From NCBI GenBank assembly GCA_946480785.1, contig CAMLLD010000051.1, positions 1 through 48,343 on the forward strand: a DNA stretch of 48,343 bases, written 5' to 3'. A model generated the notes under the pieces. It searched no databases, had not been told where the DNA came from, and saw only the letters and a list, made by a program, of their open reading frames with translations. Positions 1 to 8,111 of the stretch are shown here, one piece after another (position 1 is the first letter of the stretch; each line of letters starts with the position of its first letter). Made by a program: the position numbers and the translations under genes. The DNA is from an uncultured Blastocatellia bacterium (lineage in GTDB: Bacteria; Acidobacteriota; Blastocatellia; Pyrinomonadales; Pyrinomonadaceae).

Positions 1-266
1 TGTTGACCGCGAACTTCAGCAGTCACACTGCGCGGCAGCGTTACTTCCTCCACACGATAGCCGGTTAGTTTTAGATTGCCCGCGGCGGCGGTGGTCTTAG
101 TTTGGGCCAACACCTTGCCGGGCATTTTTACAATCTGATGCAACGGTAGATCTTTGTTAACAGAGTTGGAGTTTTGCTGGGCCAAGCCAAGGGAACTGCT
201 CGCCACCAGCAGAAACAGCACGACAACAGCAATCGCCACACAGCGACTGATGAGACTTCGCTTCAT
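1..266 (-). CDS. Secreted protein of unknown function (N-terminal part only)
   Basis: Reading frame open from an ATG at 266 to the left window edge, so only about 88 residues are visible. It begins MKRSLISR, continues into a hydrophobic run (residues about 9-25) and an AQQ signal-peptidase-like site, and the mature part has no motif I recognise. A clear Shine-Dalgarno AGGAG lies at 276-280, nine bases upstream of the ATG, which supports both the gene and the start. Its promoter region must lie in 281-348, facing away from the GH16 gene that follows on the other strand. Product unknown; likely exported. Confidence 0.7.
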   Translation of the reverse strand, partial: MKRSLISRCVAIAVVVLFLLVASSSLGLAQQNSNSVNKDLPLHQIVKMPGKVLAQTKTTAAAGNLKLTGYRVEEVTLPRSVTAEVRGQ

Positions 267-348
267 AATACAGCTCTCCTTTTGAATGATTGACTCGATC
301 TAGGCTATTAATTTGGGAGGTGCTTGTCGGGAAGCAGGCGATAAAGTA

Positions 349-1188
349 ATGACAATTATGAGAACTGTCAATGTTCTTCTGGTCCTGTTCGCCGTTTTCT
401 TCAGCGGCTCACAACAGTCGACGGGATCGAAGGGCCAGGAGCGCGGGCGTTGGCGGCTTGTCTGGTCCGACGAGTTTGATTACGCGGGACTGCCCGATCC
501 GAAGAAGTGGGACTATGACGTTGGCGGCGAGGGTTGGGGCAACAAGGAGTTGCAGTTCTATACGGCGCGTCGCAAAGAGAATGCGCGCGCCGAGAACGGC
601 CGCTTGATCATCGAAGCGCGCAAAGAAGCGTGGCAAGGACGTGATTACACGTCGGCGCGTTTGGTCTCCCGCGGTAGGGGCGACTGGACTTACGGTCGTT
701 TCGAAGTGCGCGCGAAGTTACCTTCGGGCCGCGGCACGTGGCCGGCGATCTGGATGCTGCCGACGGGTTGGACCTACGGCAGTTGGCCCAAAAGCGGCGA
801 GATCGACATCATGGAGCACGTCGGTTTCGATCCGGACGTGGTGCATGCAAGCGTGCACACGAGCGCTTACAATCACACCATCAACACGCAAAAGACCGCG
901 CAGATCAAAGTTCCGACGTCACGTAGTGACTTCAACGTGTACGCAGTCGAATGGACGCCCGCAGAGATTCGCGGCTTCGTCAACGACCAGCTTTACTTCA
1001 CCTTCCGCAACGAACGCCTCACGAATCCGCAAGCGGATTATCAGCAGTGGCCTTTCGACAAGCCCTTTCACCTGCTGCTGAATCTCGCCGTCGGCGGCAC
1101 GTGGGGCGGACAACAAGGCGTCGATCCCGCGATCTGGCCGCAACGACTCGAGGTCGATTACGTCCGCGTGTATCAACTAGAGAAATAA
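349..1188 (+). CDS. Secreted GH16 family beta-glucanase
   Basis: Glycoside hydrolase of family 16 (endo-beta-1,3 or 1,3-1,4-glucanase/laminarinase type) acting on external beta-glucans. The catalytic signature GEIDIMEHVG is plain; counted from the ATG at 349 the nucleophile, assisting Asp and acid/base are E151, D153 and E156. Other family landmarks are the N-terminal LVWSDEFDY strand, WPAIWMLP before the active site, and the C-terminal VDYVRVYQ strand, so the domain is complete. The open frame extends to a TTG at 313, but the ATG at 349 (or 358) gives a normal signal peptide with a hydrophobic core around VLLVLFAVFF. The exact substrate cannot be read from the sequence. Monocistronic by spacing. 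Confidence 0.93.
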   Translation: MTIMRTVNVLLVLFAVFFSGSQQSTGSKGQERGRWRLVWSDEFDYAGLPDPKKWDYDVGGEGWGNKELQFYTARRKENARAENGRLIIEARKEAWQGRDYTSARLVSRGRGDWTYGRFEVRAKLPSGRGTWPAIWMLPTGWTYGSWPKSGEIDIMEHVGFDPDVVHASVHTSAYNHTINTQKTAQIKVPTSRSDFNVYAVEWTPAEIRGFVNDQLYFTFRNERLTNPQADYQQWPFDKPFHLLLNLAVGGTWGGQQGVDPAIWPQRLEVDYVRVYQLEK

Positions 1189-1283
1189 GCTGACAACCAG
1201 AACACCTTCAGCAGCGTCTACAGTTTTGTAGCAGTACTTCACCGTCTCCCCTCCAAAACTTCAAGCCAATAGGAGAGCCCACG

Positions 1284-2180
1284 ATGAAGAAATGCATGCT
1301 GATCGTTTTTTCGCTCTTCGCGGTGGTCACCGCATCCGCACAGGAATCGGGTAATCGAATCTACGGTAACAACGGCTACTACCAACAACGACAACGCCTG
1401 CAAGCCAACACCGGAAACCTGGGAAGTTCAACCGATGGTTTCGCGATCGAAGCCAGTGTCCTGACCAACCTTAAACCCGACGCTTTCGTCGTTGTGTTCG
1501 GCGTCAACGATGAAGGTCCAAACTCGGCTACCAGCAACGAGAAGGTCAACGCGAAGATTGCCGACCTGATGCAGCGAATCAAACCGTTGGGAATAGACGC
1601 GACCAATGTCTTTACCGATTTCATCACTCAGAACCGCGTTTACGACTTCACTGTTTCCGGAACGCAAGCAACGGAAAATCTCACCGGATTCGAAACCAAG
1701 AAAACAGTTGCAATTCGTTATAAGAACCGCGAGCTGTTTGAAAAACTCGTCGCGGCGGCGGCCGATTCTCAGATCTTCGATCTGATCAAAGTCGATTACA
1801 TCGTCAGCGACTTCGATTCAGTGCGCGCGGAGTTGTTCAAGGCGGCGGTTAAAGTGCTCAAGGGTAAGGAGCAGAAATACGCGAACTCGTTAGGTGTCTC
1901 GCTCGGTGTGGTGGGCCTGTCGGTTGAGAAGTACGACGTGTCGTATCCCTCGGAGGCATATCAGAAGTATCAGGCATTCGAGACCGGAGACGCGTATGTC
2001 TCCAACAATCAAGGCACCGCGAGCCGCGTTGTGCAACGCAAGGGCTTCACGTTTTTCTACGATCCTTTTGAAGCCAGCAGCTTCGACTCAGTGCTCGCTC
2101 CACTCGGACTCGAGCCGGCCGTGCAGTTCTCACTTTATCTGCGGGTGCAATACGAATTCAAAAGACCGAAGCTGAACTAG
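1284..2180 (+). CDS. Exported SIMPL-domain (DUF541-like) protein
   Basis: 298 residues with a Sec signal peptide (MKKCMLIVFSLFAVVTASA, cleavage near AQES). The mature part has the SIMPL/DUF541 pattern: a strand FVVVFGVNDEGP, then a helix with repeated Asn/Lys (NEKVNAKIADLMQRIKPLGI), then DATNVFTDFIT and a mid-domain FETKKTVAIRYKNRELFEKL segment. SIMPL proteins are periplasmic and of uncertain biochemical role. The start is supported by AGGAGAG at about 1271-1277. It stands alone between the GH16 gene and the lysozyme-like gene, with 95 bases upstream. The domain call rests on pattern recall rather than a profile search. Confidence 0.7.
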   Translation: MKKCMLIVFSLFAVVTASAQESGNRIYGNNGYYQQRQRLQANTGNLGSSTDGFAIEASVLTNLKPDAFVVVFGVNDEGPNSATSNEKVNAKIADLMQRIKPLGIDATNVFTDFITQNRVYDFTVSGTQATENLTGFETKKTVAIRYKNRELFEKLVAAAADSQIFDLIKVDYIVSDFDSVRAELFKAAVKVLKGKEQKYANSLGVSLGVVGLSVEKYDVSYPSEAYQKYQAFETGDAYVSNNQGTASRVVQRKGFTFFYDPFEASSFDSVLAPLGLEPAVQFSLYLRVQYEFKRPKLN

Positions 2181-2248
2181 GGAGGTCACTTCGAAACGTT
2201 TCCGCAGTTTCCTCCATTCCACAACAGAAGGAGACAAGGAGCACAACG

Positions 2249-3067
2249 ATGGCAACCTTAACGCCTGAATGGCTGAAAACTGCGCTTGAAGTAACAGGTG
2301 GCTTTGAAACCGACGGCAATCCCTGGGCCGGCGTGTCGAATGACTTCGACGGTATGGGCATCTCCTGCGGAATTCTCCAGTGGAACATCGGACAGGGATC
2401 GTTGCAGCCACTGGTGAAGAAATGCGGCCAGCCCGTCGTGCAGAAATACATGCCGGCGCATGGCAACGAGCTGTGGACCGCCTGCCAGGGAACGATCGCC
2501 AACGGGCTTCAGATCGTTCGTAACTGGCAACCAAACAAAAAATTGAGGCCCGACGTGATGAGCGAGTTGCGCACGTTGTTCGGGTCGCCGGAAATGATCG
2601 AACAGCAGATGGCCACAGCGCAGCACGTCGGCGAGGAATCCATGAACCTCGCTTCACAATGGGCCAGCGAGTTGCGCGGTGGCGATCCGAGGCTGAAAGA
2701 GTTCTGCTTGTTCTTCGATCTCATCACTCAGAGCGGCGGGATGAAAGGCGTTTGGCTCGATGACGTGCGAACGTTCATCGCCCAAAACGGCGGCCGTGCG
2801 AACGTTGATGATGTGATCTGCAACTGGATTCTCAACCGGCCGGCGGATGTGCAGCATCTGGGCGACGGCAGGAAGAACGCGGCGCTGTGGAAGAACAACG
2901 TTGCCGATGCCGACGTGGAACTCTTCACGCTCGCGTATCTGCGTTGCTTGAAATCCAAGGTTATTTTCCAGGTAGTTGCGTTGAATCGAAGAGGCACGAT
3001 CGCCCAAACAAATGGTTGGGTTAACAGCGGTCATGTCGATCTGGCGCCACTCCGCGATGGCATTTAA
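2249..3067 (+). CDS. Lysozyme/chitosanase-like protein, putative cell-wall hydrolase
   Basis: 272 residues with no signal peptide. The N-terminal segment has the pattern of lysozyme-like folds: an acidic residue in GGFETDGNPW, followed by NDFDGMGISCGILQWNIGQ and SLQPLV. The E-(x)n-DGxGIS-GxLQxNxGxGSLQP arrangement is what I associate with phage-type or effector-type muramidases, but I cannot assign a family with certainty. The start ATG follows AGGAGACAAGGAG. The next gene, on the same strand 44 bases away, is an SH3 plus cysteine-peptidase protein, which strengthens a peptidoglycan-related role for both. Function is inference. Confidence 0.45.
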   Translation: MATLTPEWLKTALEVTGGFETDGNPWAGVSNDFDGMGISCGILQWNIGQGSLQPLVKKCGQPVVQKYMPAHGNELWTACQGTIANGLQIVRNWQPNKKLRPDVMSELRTLFGSPEMIEQQMATAQHVGEESMNLASQWASELRGGDPRLKEFCLFFDLITQSGGMKGVWLDDVRTFIAQNGGRANVDDVICNWILNRPADVQHLGDGRKNAALWKNNVADADVELFTLAYLRCLKSKVIFQVVALNRRGTIAQTNGWVNSGHVDLAPLRDGI

Positions 3068-3111
3068 CTGAAACCTCACAGTTCTACTCTTACAACCCAC
3101 GGAGAATTTCT

Positions 3112-4041
3112 ATGAGTCAGCAAGAAAAATTTGTAGTCAGTAACGAAGCATCGCAGGGTTTGAATTTTCGCAGTGAGCCCGATCCCTCTGACCCGACGAA
3201 CATCATTGCGACGCTCGCAGTCAACCATGAAGTGATCAAGCTTGCGGACGCGGGCGTGCCGAACTGGTGGAAGGTGCGAACGACGATCGACGGGATCAGC
3301 AAAGAAGGCTACGTGAACCGGAAGTTTTTGCGGCCGGCGGGCAGTCAATCCGACGTCGAAGTTCATACGAGTGTGCGCGCTGTGCATCTGCCGACAACGG
3401 GCAAGAACGTCAGGCGCTCTTCTAAAGCGAACCTGGCATATCCGTTGACGGAGAATCCGCCGGTCCGGCGCGCGGCAACCGATCCGCCCGCGCAACGTGT
3501 CGAGGCGATCCGGCAGTTGATCGATTGGCTCAACGCGCCGGAGAGCGAGCGTTACCGGAACGACGGAAACACGTACTGCAATATCTATGCGTACGACTAT
3601 TGTTACTTCACCGGCGCTTACCTGCCGCGCGTGTGGTGGACCGGCAAAGCGCTGATTCGCCTCGCCGCGGGCGAAGCAGTACCGGTTATCTATGGCGAGA
3701 CAGTGAATGAAAAGCTCGCGAACGAACTCAACGACTGGTTCAAACAGTGGGGCGCTGATTTCGGTTGGCGTCGCACTCTCGACTTGAACGAGATGCAACA
3801 GGCGGCGAATGAAGGACGTGTTTGCATCACCGTCGGCAAATCAAAATCCGGGTTTCACCACGGGCACGGCCACATCGTGGCGGTGGTTCCCGAGAACGAC
3901 CACTTTCGCGCCACGCGTAGCAACGGCAAAGTGATCGAATTGGTGAAAAGCCAGGCCGGAAGCGTTAACTTCAAGTACCACGTGGACCACTGGTGGAACG
4001 ACGGAACTTACGAGGAGTTTGGTCACTGGATCCACGATTAG
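3112..4041 (+). CDS. SH3-domain cysteine peptidase (NlpC/P60- or CHAP-like)
   Basis: 309 residues. Residues about 8-76 look like a bacterial SH3 domain (GLNFRSEPD... VIKLADAG ... WWKVRT ... GYVNRKFL). Residues about 125-309 form a papain-like amidase domain: the putative nucleophile is C156 in NTYCNIYAYDY, with H252/H254 in GHGHIVAVV as catalytic His candidates, in the order expected for CHAP/NlpC-P60 enzymes. No signal peptide is present. A GGAG ribosome site precedes the ATG. It probably forms a unit with the lysozyme-like gene upstream. Its last 23 codons have a diverged, decayed copy at 8813-8881 on the far side of the tRNA-Arg island, so this gene was the original neighbour of that tRNA. 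Confidence 0.7.
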   Translation: MSQQEKFVVSNEASQGLNFRSEPDPSDPTNIIATLAVNHEVIKLADAGVPNWWKVRTTIDGISKEGYVNRKFLRPAGSQSDVEVHTSVRAVHLPTTGKNVRRSSKANLAYPLTENPPVRRAATDPPAQRVEAIRQLIDWLNAPESERYRNDGNTYCNIYAYDYCYFTGAYLPRVWWTGKALIRLAAGEAVPVIYGETVNEKLANELNDWFKQWGADFGWRRTLDLNEMQQAANEGRVCITVGKSKSGFHHGHGHIVAVVPENDHFRATRSNGKVIELVKSQAGSVNFKYHVDHWWNDGTYEEFGHWIHD

Positions 4042-4050
4042 GCGGAAGGC

Positions 4051-4101
4051 TGCCGTTCGCGGGAAAGTGCCGTTCGCGTAAGACTGCTGTTCGCGCGAGA
4101 C
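4051..4101 (+). repeat. Three tandem 17-bp repeats beside the island attachment site
   Basis: Immediately after the cysteine-peptidase stop codon there are three head-to-tail 17-bp units: TGCCGTTCGCGGGAAAG (4051-4067), TGCCGTTCGCGTAAGAC (4068-4084) and TGCTGTTCGCGCGAGAC (4085-4101). All share TGYYGTTCGCG. The duplicated flank at the other end of the island (after 8881) lacks them. Confidence 0.75.
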
Positions 4102-4113
4102 TGACAGAGACTA

Positions 4114-4143
4114 AAAGCGGCGGGTCAACAAACCCGCCGCTTT
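4114..4143 (+). terminator. Strong hairpin terminator of the cysteine-peptidase gene
   Basis: Perfect 12-bp stem AAAGCGGCGGGT / ACCCGCCGCTTT with a 6-base loop (4126-4131), followed by CGTTTCC. The A-rich left flank means it could also work for minus-strand transcription leaving the tRNA. A homologous hairpin stands at 8896-8937 in the second copy of this flank. Confidence 0.75.
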
Positions 4144-4153
4144 CGTTTCCTGC

Positions 4154-4199
4154 TGGCGCACCCGGCATGATTCGAACATGCGACCCCCTGATTCGTAGT
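4154..4199 (-). other. tRNA-Arg 3'-half fragment: island attachment repeat (att, left copy)
   Basis: 4158-4199 is identical over 42 bases to 8948-8989, the 3' half of tRNA-Arg(ACG) from the anticodon loop through the T-arm to the acceptor stem. A CCA-encoding TGG is also kept at 4154-4156, but the discriminator base differs. The 5' half is absent: the next 55 bases cannot pair with the acceptor stem. This is the displaced 3' end expected when an element integrates into the anticodon-loop-to-3'-end half of a tRNA gene. Confidence 0.85.
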
Positions 4200-4313
4200 G
4201 CGCTCACGAGAACTGCATCAGGTTACCCGGTACCAGAGTTCCGCCACTCCTGAGTCTCTGAAAGCATTGTCATCTATCGCTCAACCGGCGATCTCAGTAG
4301 TTAGGGCTGGGAT

Positions 4314-5549
4314 TTATGCCACTTTGCGAAATTCCATCACAACTTCGCGTCGCATACGACTGTCGAGAGCACTTTCATCAGAGCCCGCAGAAGGAGGAGG
4401 TAAATATCTTCGATTGGCCGGCAGAGAGCGAGAGTGTCGGGATACCAACGAGAGGCCGTGTCGGCGGGCCAATGTAAGAACGATTCGCGAGTTGCGAACG
4501 AATGTTCCTTTTATGGTCGAATCGCCAACAACGTAGATTGCAGTCGCTCCAGACCGCAACACTCGTGCGGTTTCACTAAGCGCTTGATTCATGTCCCAAA
4601 TATATTGGCACAATAACTTCTGTTCGCGACTGCTAAGGCGCGGTCGCAATCGTAAGTTCTTAATAATTGACTGAACCCACTCCGCCGTAGTCGCTTCTGG
4701 AGAGGCTGACTCTGCGCCAATGTTGTTGCTGCGGATTCTGCGAAGCTCTGATAGATTGTATCCCATCCAAACCAGTGAGAACTTACTGCAACGCAAGTAG
4801 TCTATTGCGTTCAAATAAGGCGGCGAAGTTACTACAATGTCTATCGAGTCATCGTCGATCTCCAACCTTCGCGCATCACCCTCTCCAACCTTGGGCGGTG
4901 GTCCAAGTTGTTCAGCGCCTCTTTGAAGACAATTTAAGACAACCACATTTACCGCTTTGAGGAACTTATTAAAGGGCTTTATCGGAGCGTGTTTAAATTT
5001 CTTATGGGGCCTGCTATGCGAAAGATCCATGGCAAGGGAAGCGCCTGCCTGCTTCGCAATTATAAGACGCGAAAAAGCACACCAGAGAACTTCACGTATG
5101 CGTTCGTCGTGAACGCGCTTTATCGATATTGCTAGCGCGAGCAACTGCCGACGTGCATAGCCATCGAACCAGTATCGCAGGAATTTTCGAGTTTCAGCAT
5201 CCGCGTTTCCAGGATACGCATTGCCGAACGTAAGAGATCGAAATATAATCCTCGCACGTTTCAGAACCTCGGTAGCTTTTTCCAGAACCGCATCGGCATC
5301 AATCGTCGTCGTCCACACGCGTGCAAGCAACACAGCTAATGGATCAGAGTCGACACCAATTACTCGATGACCCTCAAAGCGTGCTATAGCGAGCACAGTA
5401 CCCGAGCCCATCATCGGATCGAGTAAACGAACAGAGCCGTCAAGATTTTCAATAGCCTCAAGGACTATATCTGGTGCCATTCGCGCGGGAAAAGGATGGA
5501 CAGCATTTCGTCCAACTACTTCTAGGATTGTCTTCTTTTTCTGAACCAC
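4314..5549 (-). CDS. DNA methyltransferase (TSPPY type) of an R-M-like pair
   Basis: 411 residues. The SAM-binding motif I is LLDPMMGSGTVLAIA (residues about 42-56), preceded by HPFPARMAPDIVLEAI and followed by an acidic VDSDPLAV. The catalytic motif IV is TSPPYLNAIDYL (residues 241-252). S/TSPPY is typical of exocyclic-amino DNA methylases acting on N4-cytosine or N6-adenine; which base is not clear. Motif I precedes motif IV with about 190 residues between them, which may hold the target-recognition part. It starts with GTG whose G is the last base of the TAG stop of the GHKL gene upstream, so translation is coupled. It would protect host DNA from the nuclease of its partner. Stop codon TAA at 4314-4316, near the left island boundary. 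Confidence 0.85.
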   Translation of the reverse strand: MVQKKKTILEVVGRNAVHPFPARMAPDIVLEAIENLDGSVRLLDPMMGSGTVLAIARFEGHRVIGVDSDPLAVLLARVWTTTIDADAVLEKATEVLKRARIIFRSLTFGNAYPGNADAETRKFLRYWFDGYARRQLLALAISIKRVHDERIREVLWCAFSRLIIAKQAGASLAMDLSHSRPHKKFKHAPIKPFNKFLKAVNVVVLNCLQRGAEQLGPPPKVGEGDARRLEIDDDSIDIVVTSPPYLNAIDYLRCSKFSLVWMGYNLSELRRIRSNNIGAESASPEATTAEWVQSIIKNLRLRPRLSSREQKLLCQYIWDMNQALSETARVLRSGATAIYVVGDSTIKGTFVRNSRIVLTLARRHGLSLVSRHSRSLPANRRYLPPPSAGSDESALDSRMRREVVMEFRKVA

Positions 5550-8107
5550 TATTTTTGTGTGCTCTCTTTATGGGCCTTAGTGGCGGATTCTATAGCCGCT
5601 AATACATTTTCAGGGCTCTGATCAAGCTCCACAGTTGTATTGGTTGCGAAAATATATCCGGCTGCCATTCCAGCCATTGCTTTGCACAAGTCAATCAACT
5701 CTTCATCCGTAGAATAATCAATTGCAGGCGATCTCATCCCTAAAGCGACTCGCAGTCCGTTGTATTGAACTGCTGCTTGGTTATACTTCTGTTGAAGCTG
5801 GTGCACGGTGTCAATTACTTCTTTATAAGGAGGTCGTTTGGGATTTGTCAGCTCAAGCTCGTCCACCCACTTTTTGCATTCCTCAGGCAGTCGGCATGCT
5901 TGAAAGAGGTCTCGTATCTTTGACAATCCCAAATTCTTTACTGGCGCTAAGCGAACAAGTCGCGCCAAGTCGTCGACGGTTATTAATGTTATGGTCTTCG
6001 GCTGGCCATTAGCCTTTGTCAATTCTCGATCCGTGTCAATCTGTTTCGCAATGCCCGCTTTATCGCCTAAGGTAGTGTTAAATGATGGGGCTACAACGAT
6101 TGCATGTTCGCTGCGATATTCGTCTCTGTGCAACGCGATTGTTGAAATATTGACGGTTGCAGTCGCAACAGCTTTGCCGGCCTTCTTCTTACTCTTTGCT
6201 TCCAACGTCACGGAATAACGGCGTTGATTACCCTTTGAATCGGCGCTCAAATGCGCTCTTGCAATTCCGTCCGCTTTTCCTTTTCTTCCATCACGTGCCG
6301 CATCGAACCCAAGTATTGTAAATGCGGCGACGACCTCGATTTCTAGTCGATTCTCGTCGTTCCTAGCCTCCTGCAAAGCCTTGGATACGGTCAAGGCTGT
6401 TCTTCTGCCAGATCCTTGGGCTACGTCCCGAAGATATTGATCTCTATCCGCCATGACTTTGTCGACTTGGACCTGATTGTAGCCAGCCTGTTGAAGCTGG
6501 GCCTCCAGTAGAACCTCAGCCATCGCGAATAATTCAAGCGGCAAACCGGATGTCTTACTTGTGAACTCATCGAAGAACGCACCCACAAAAGGGTGAAAGC
6601 CGTTAATTCGCAAAACTCCGCTACGAGCGTCATATTGCGCAATACCGAAGTCCCTCGCTGCGTCATAAATGAATTCCAAGTTGGAGACGAATGTATCGGG
6701 AGACTCACCTCTCTTTTCCAATTCGACCAAGAGATTATCCCGTTCGGTTTTGCTTGCGGCCTCCGGCAGTGCTAGATAGCTAGACCGAAACCTACCCTCC
6801 AGAGCGGCTCGCGCCATCTCAATGATTGGGCGTCGGACCAAGCTTGCAGAACTCCCAGCTAACTTTTTACCAAGCTTTGAGCCAGCCTCTTCTTGGTCAT
6901 CATAGTTATCCAGGAACGTACGAATGACATTGAAGATCGCACGCAAGATATTCTGCGCATCGGCGAGAACCGGTCCTTCCCGAATGCGCTCCCGATCCGA
7001 TTGGAGGAAGTCGTCCAATCCATCCATATGTATGACTACACGAATGCGACCAAACGTTCCGTGCCGTAGTTCGTCGGGCTTTATCCCAAAATGGCCGTCT
7101 GTTACATTTATCAATCGGCCAAGGACATAGACAAAGAAACCATGACTTCTGCCCCATTCATCCGACTTTCCGGTGAGTAAATCCTTGTATGCTTCCGCGT
7201 AACCTGTAATGCGGCCCAAGTCTTTGTGATAGAGACCGAATCTCGTTTCTGATGTCTCCGGCTGATCCTTGTCCTCTCGGAGCTCGATATCGGTTGGTGC
7301 TGGTTTGGAAAGACCTTTTATGTCCTTACCTAATATCCATTTTTTAATTCTTCCTTTACCGACCTTACTCGGCTGAAGCTTTACTCCATCGAGAAACACC
7401 GAAAAGTCGTCCCTCAAAGGAATCGCCGTTCGTAGTACCCACTCCAATGTGCCTCGCCTGATTTCATGTACCTTCTCCTTAAGACTGGAAAGAACTGCGA
7501 ATGTCCATGACGGTGACGATCCCTTACCGAACAACTTGAAACCGGAATTCTTAAAAGCATCCGTTTCAGTCCAAGGTGCCATTGCGTTTATAGCTTCCGC
7601 GGCGCTCAATTCTCGCAGCGTGATTTTGATTGGTGATTTAGGTTCCAGTCCGTCCTCAGTTCGCTGATCGATTCGTCCGTAGTCAAGCGAAGTTGCGTAG
7701 AACTTCCCGTCCTTCTTGCTAACATGGGATAAGCGTCCCGCAAGAACGTAGGTAGCTAGCTTACCGATTCCAAACTTACCAATTTGATACCTGCCTTTCG
7801 GCAGTTTCGACAACAAACGTTTATTACTGAGCCCGATCAGCCAATGTCGACGGAGCCCCTCAGCATCCATGCCTTCCCCATCGTCGAGTACAGCTATCGT
7901 CGCACCTTGGTTGTGGAAGTCTGTCGGAAGGAAAATCGCTACTTTCAACGCGCCCGCATCGAAAGAGTTAGCGACTAACTCCTCGATTGCCTTGTTTGGA
8001 CTCGCATAAAGCCCTTCAGAAAACAACTCGACGATCTTATAGCTCAACCGTACATCTATGCTTCCTGTAGGGGTTCCCAGTATTGCGAAATTCGGTTTGT
8101 CAGTCAT
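5549..8107 (-). CDS. GHKL (MORC/MutL/Hsp90-like) ATPase fused to a PD-(D/E)XK nuclease
   Basis: 852 residues. The N-terminus has all Bergerat-fold motifs: N-box EELVANSFDAGA (E43, N47), G1 LDDGEGMD (D76xGxG), and G2 YQIGKFGIGKLATY (G110-G115). After a long helical middle part, residues about 590-640 read as a PD-(D/E)XK nuclease: a conserved E in the helix, LGFDAARDGRKGKADGIA with the metal Asp, then SVTLEAKSKK with the ExK motif. Established work (Iyer, Abhiman and Aravind 2008) describes such ATPase-nuclease fusions next to DNA methylases as restriction-modification systems ancestral to eukaryotic MORC. Here the methylase follows with a one-base overlap. The ATG lies four bases after the cyclase-like stop and has only a weak ribosome site, suggesting coupling. 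Target specificity is unknown. Confidence 0.85.
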   Translation of the reverse strand: MTDKPNFAILGTPTGSIDVRLSYKIVELFSEGLYASPNKAIEELVANSFDAGALKVAIFLPTDFHNQGATIAVLDDGEGMDAEGLRRHWLIGLSNKRLLSKLPKGRYQIGKFGIGKLATYVLAGRLSHVSKKDGKFYATSLDYGRIDQRTEDGLEPKSPIKITLRELSAAEAINAMAPWTETDAFKNSGFKLFGKGSSPSWTFAVLSSLKEKVHEIRRGTLEWVLRTAIPLRDDFSVFLDGVKLQPSKVGKGRIKKWILGKDIKGLSKPAPTDIELREDKDQPETSETRFGLYHKDLGRITGYAEAYKDLLTGKSDEWGRSHGFFVYVLGRLINVTDGHFGIKPDELRHGTFGRIRVVIHMDGLDDFLQSDRERIREGPVLADAQNILRAIFNVIRTFLDNYDDQEEAGSKLGKKLAGSSASLVRRPIIEMARAALEGRFRSSYLALPEAASKTERDNLLVELEKRGESPDTFVSNLEFIYDAARDFGIAQYDARSGVLRINGFHPFVGAFFDEFTSKTSGLPLELFAMAEVLLEAQLQQAGYNQVQVDKVMADRDQYLRDVAQGSGRRTALTVSKALQEARNDENRLEIEVVAAFTILGFDAARDGRKGKADGIARAHLSADSKGNQRRYSVTLEAKSKKKAGKAVATATVNISTIALHRDEYRSEHAIVVAPSFNTTLGDKAGIAKQIDTDRELTKANGQPKTITLITVDDLARLVRLAPVKNLGLSKIRDLFQACRLPEECKKWVDELELTNPKRPPYKEVIDTVHQLQQKYNQAAVQYNGLRVALGMRSPAIDYSTDEELIDLCKAMAGMAAGYIFATNTTVELDQSPENVLAAIESATKAHKESTQK

Positions 8108-8111
8108 GTCA

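Noticed and set aside
4154..4254. A second complete tRNA at the left island border
   Set aside because: Only the 3' half is present; the following bases do not pair with the acceptor or anticodon stems.
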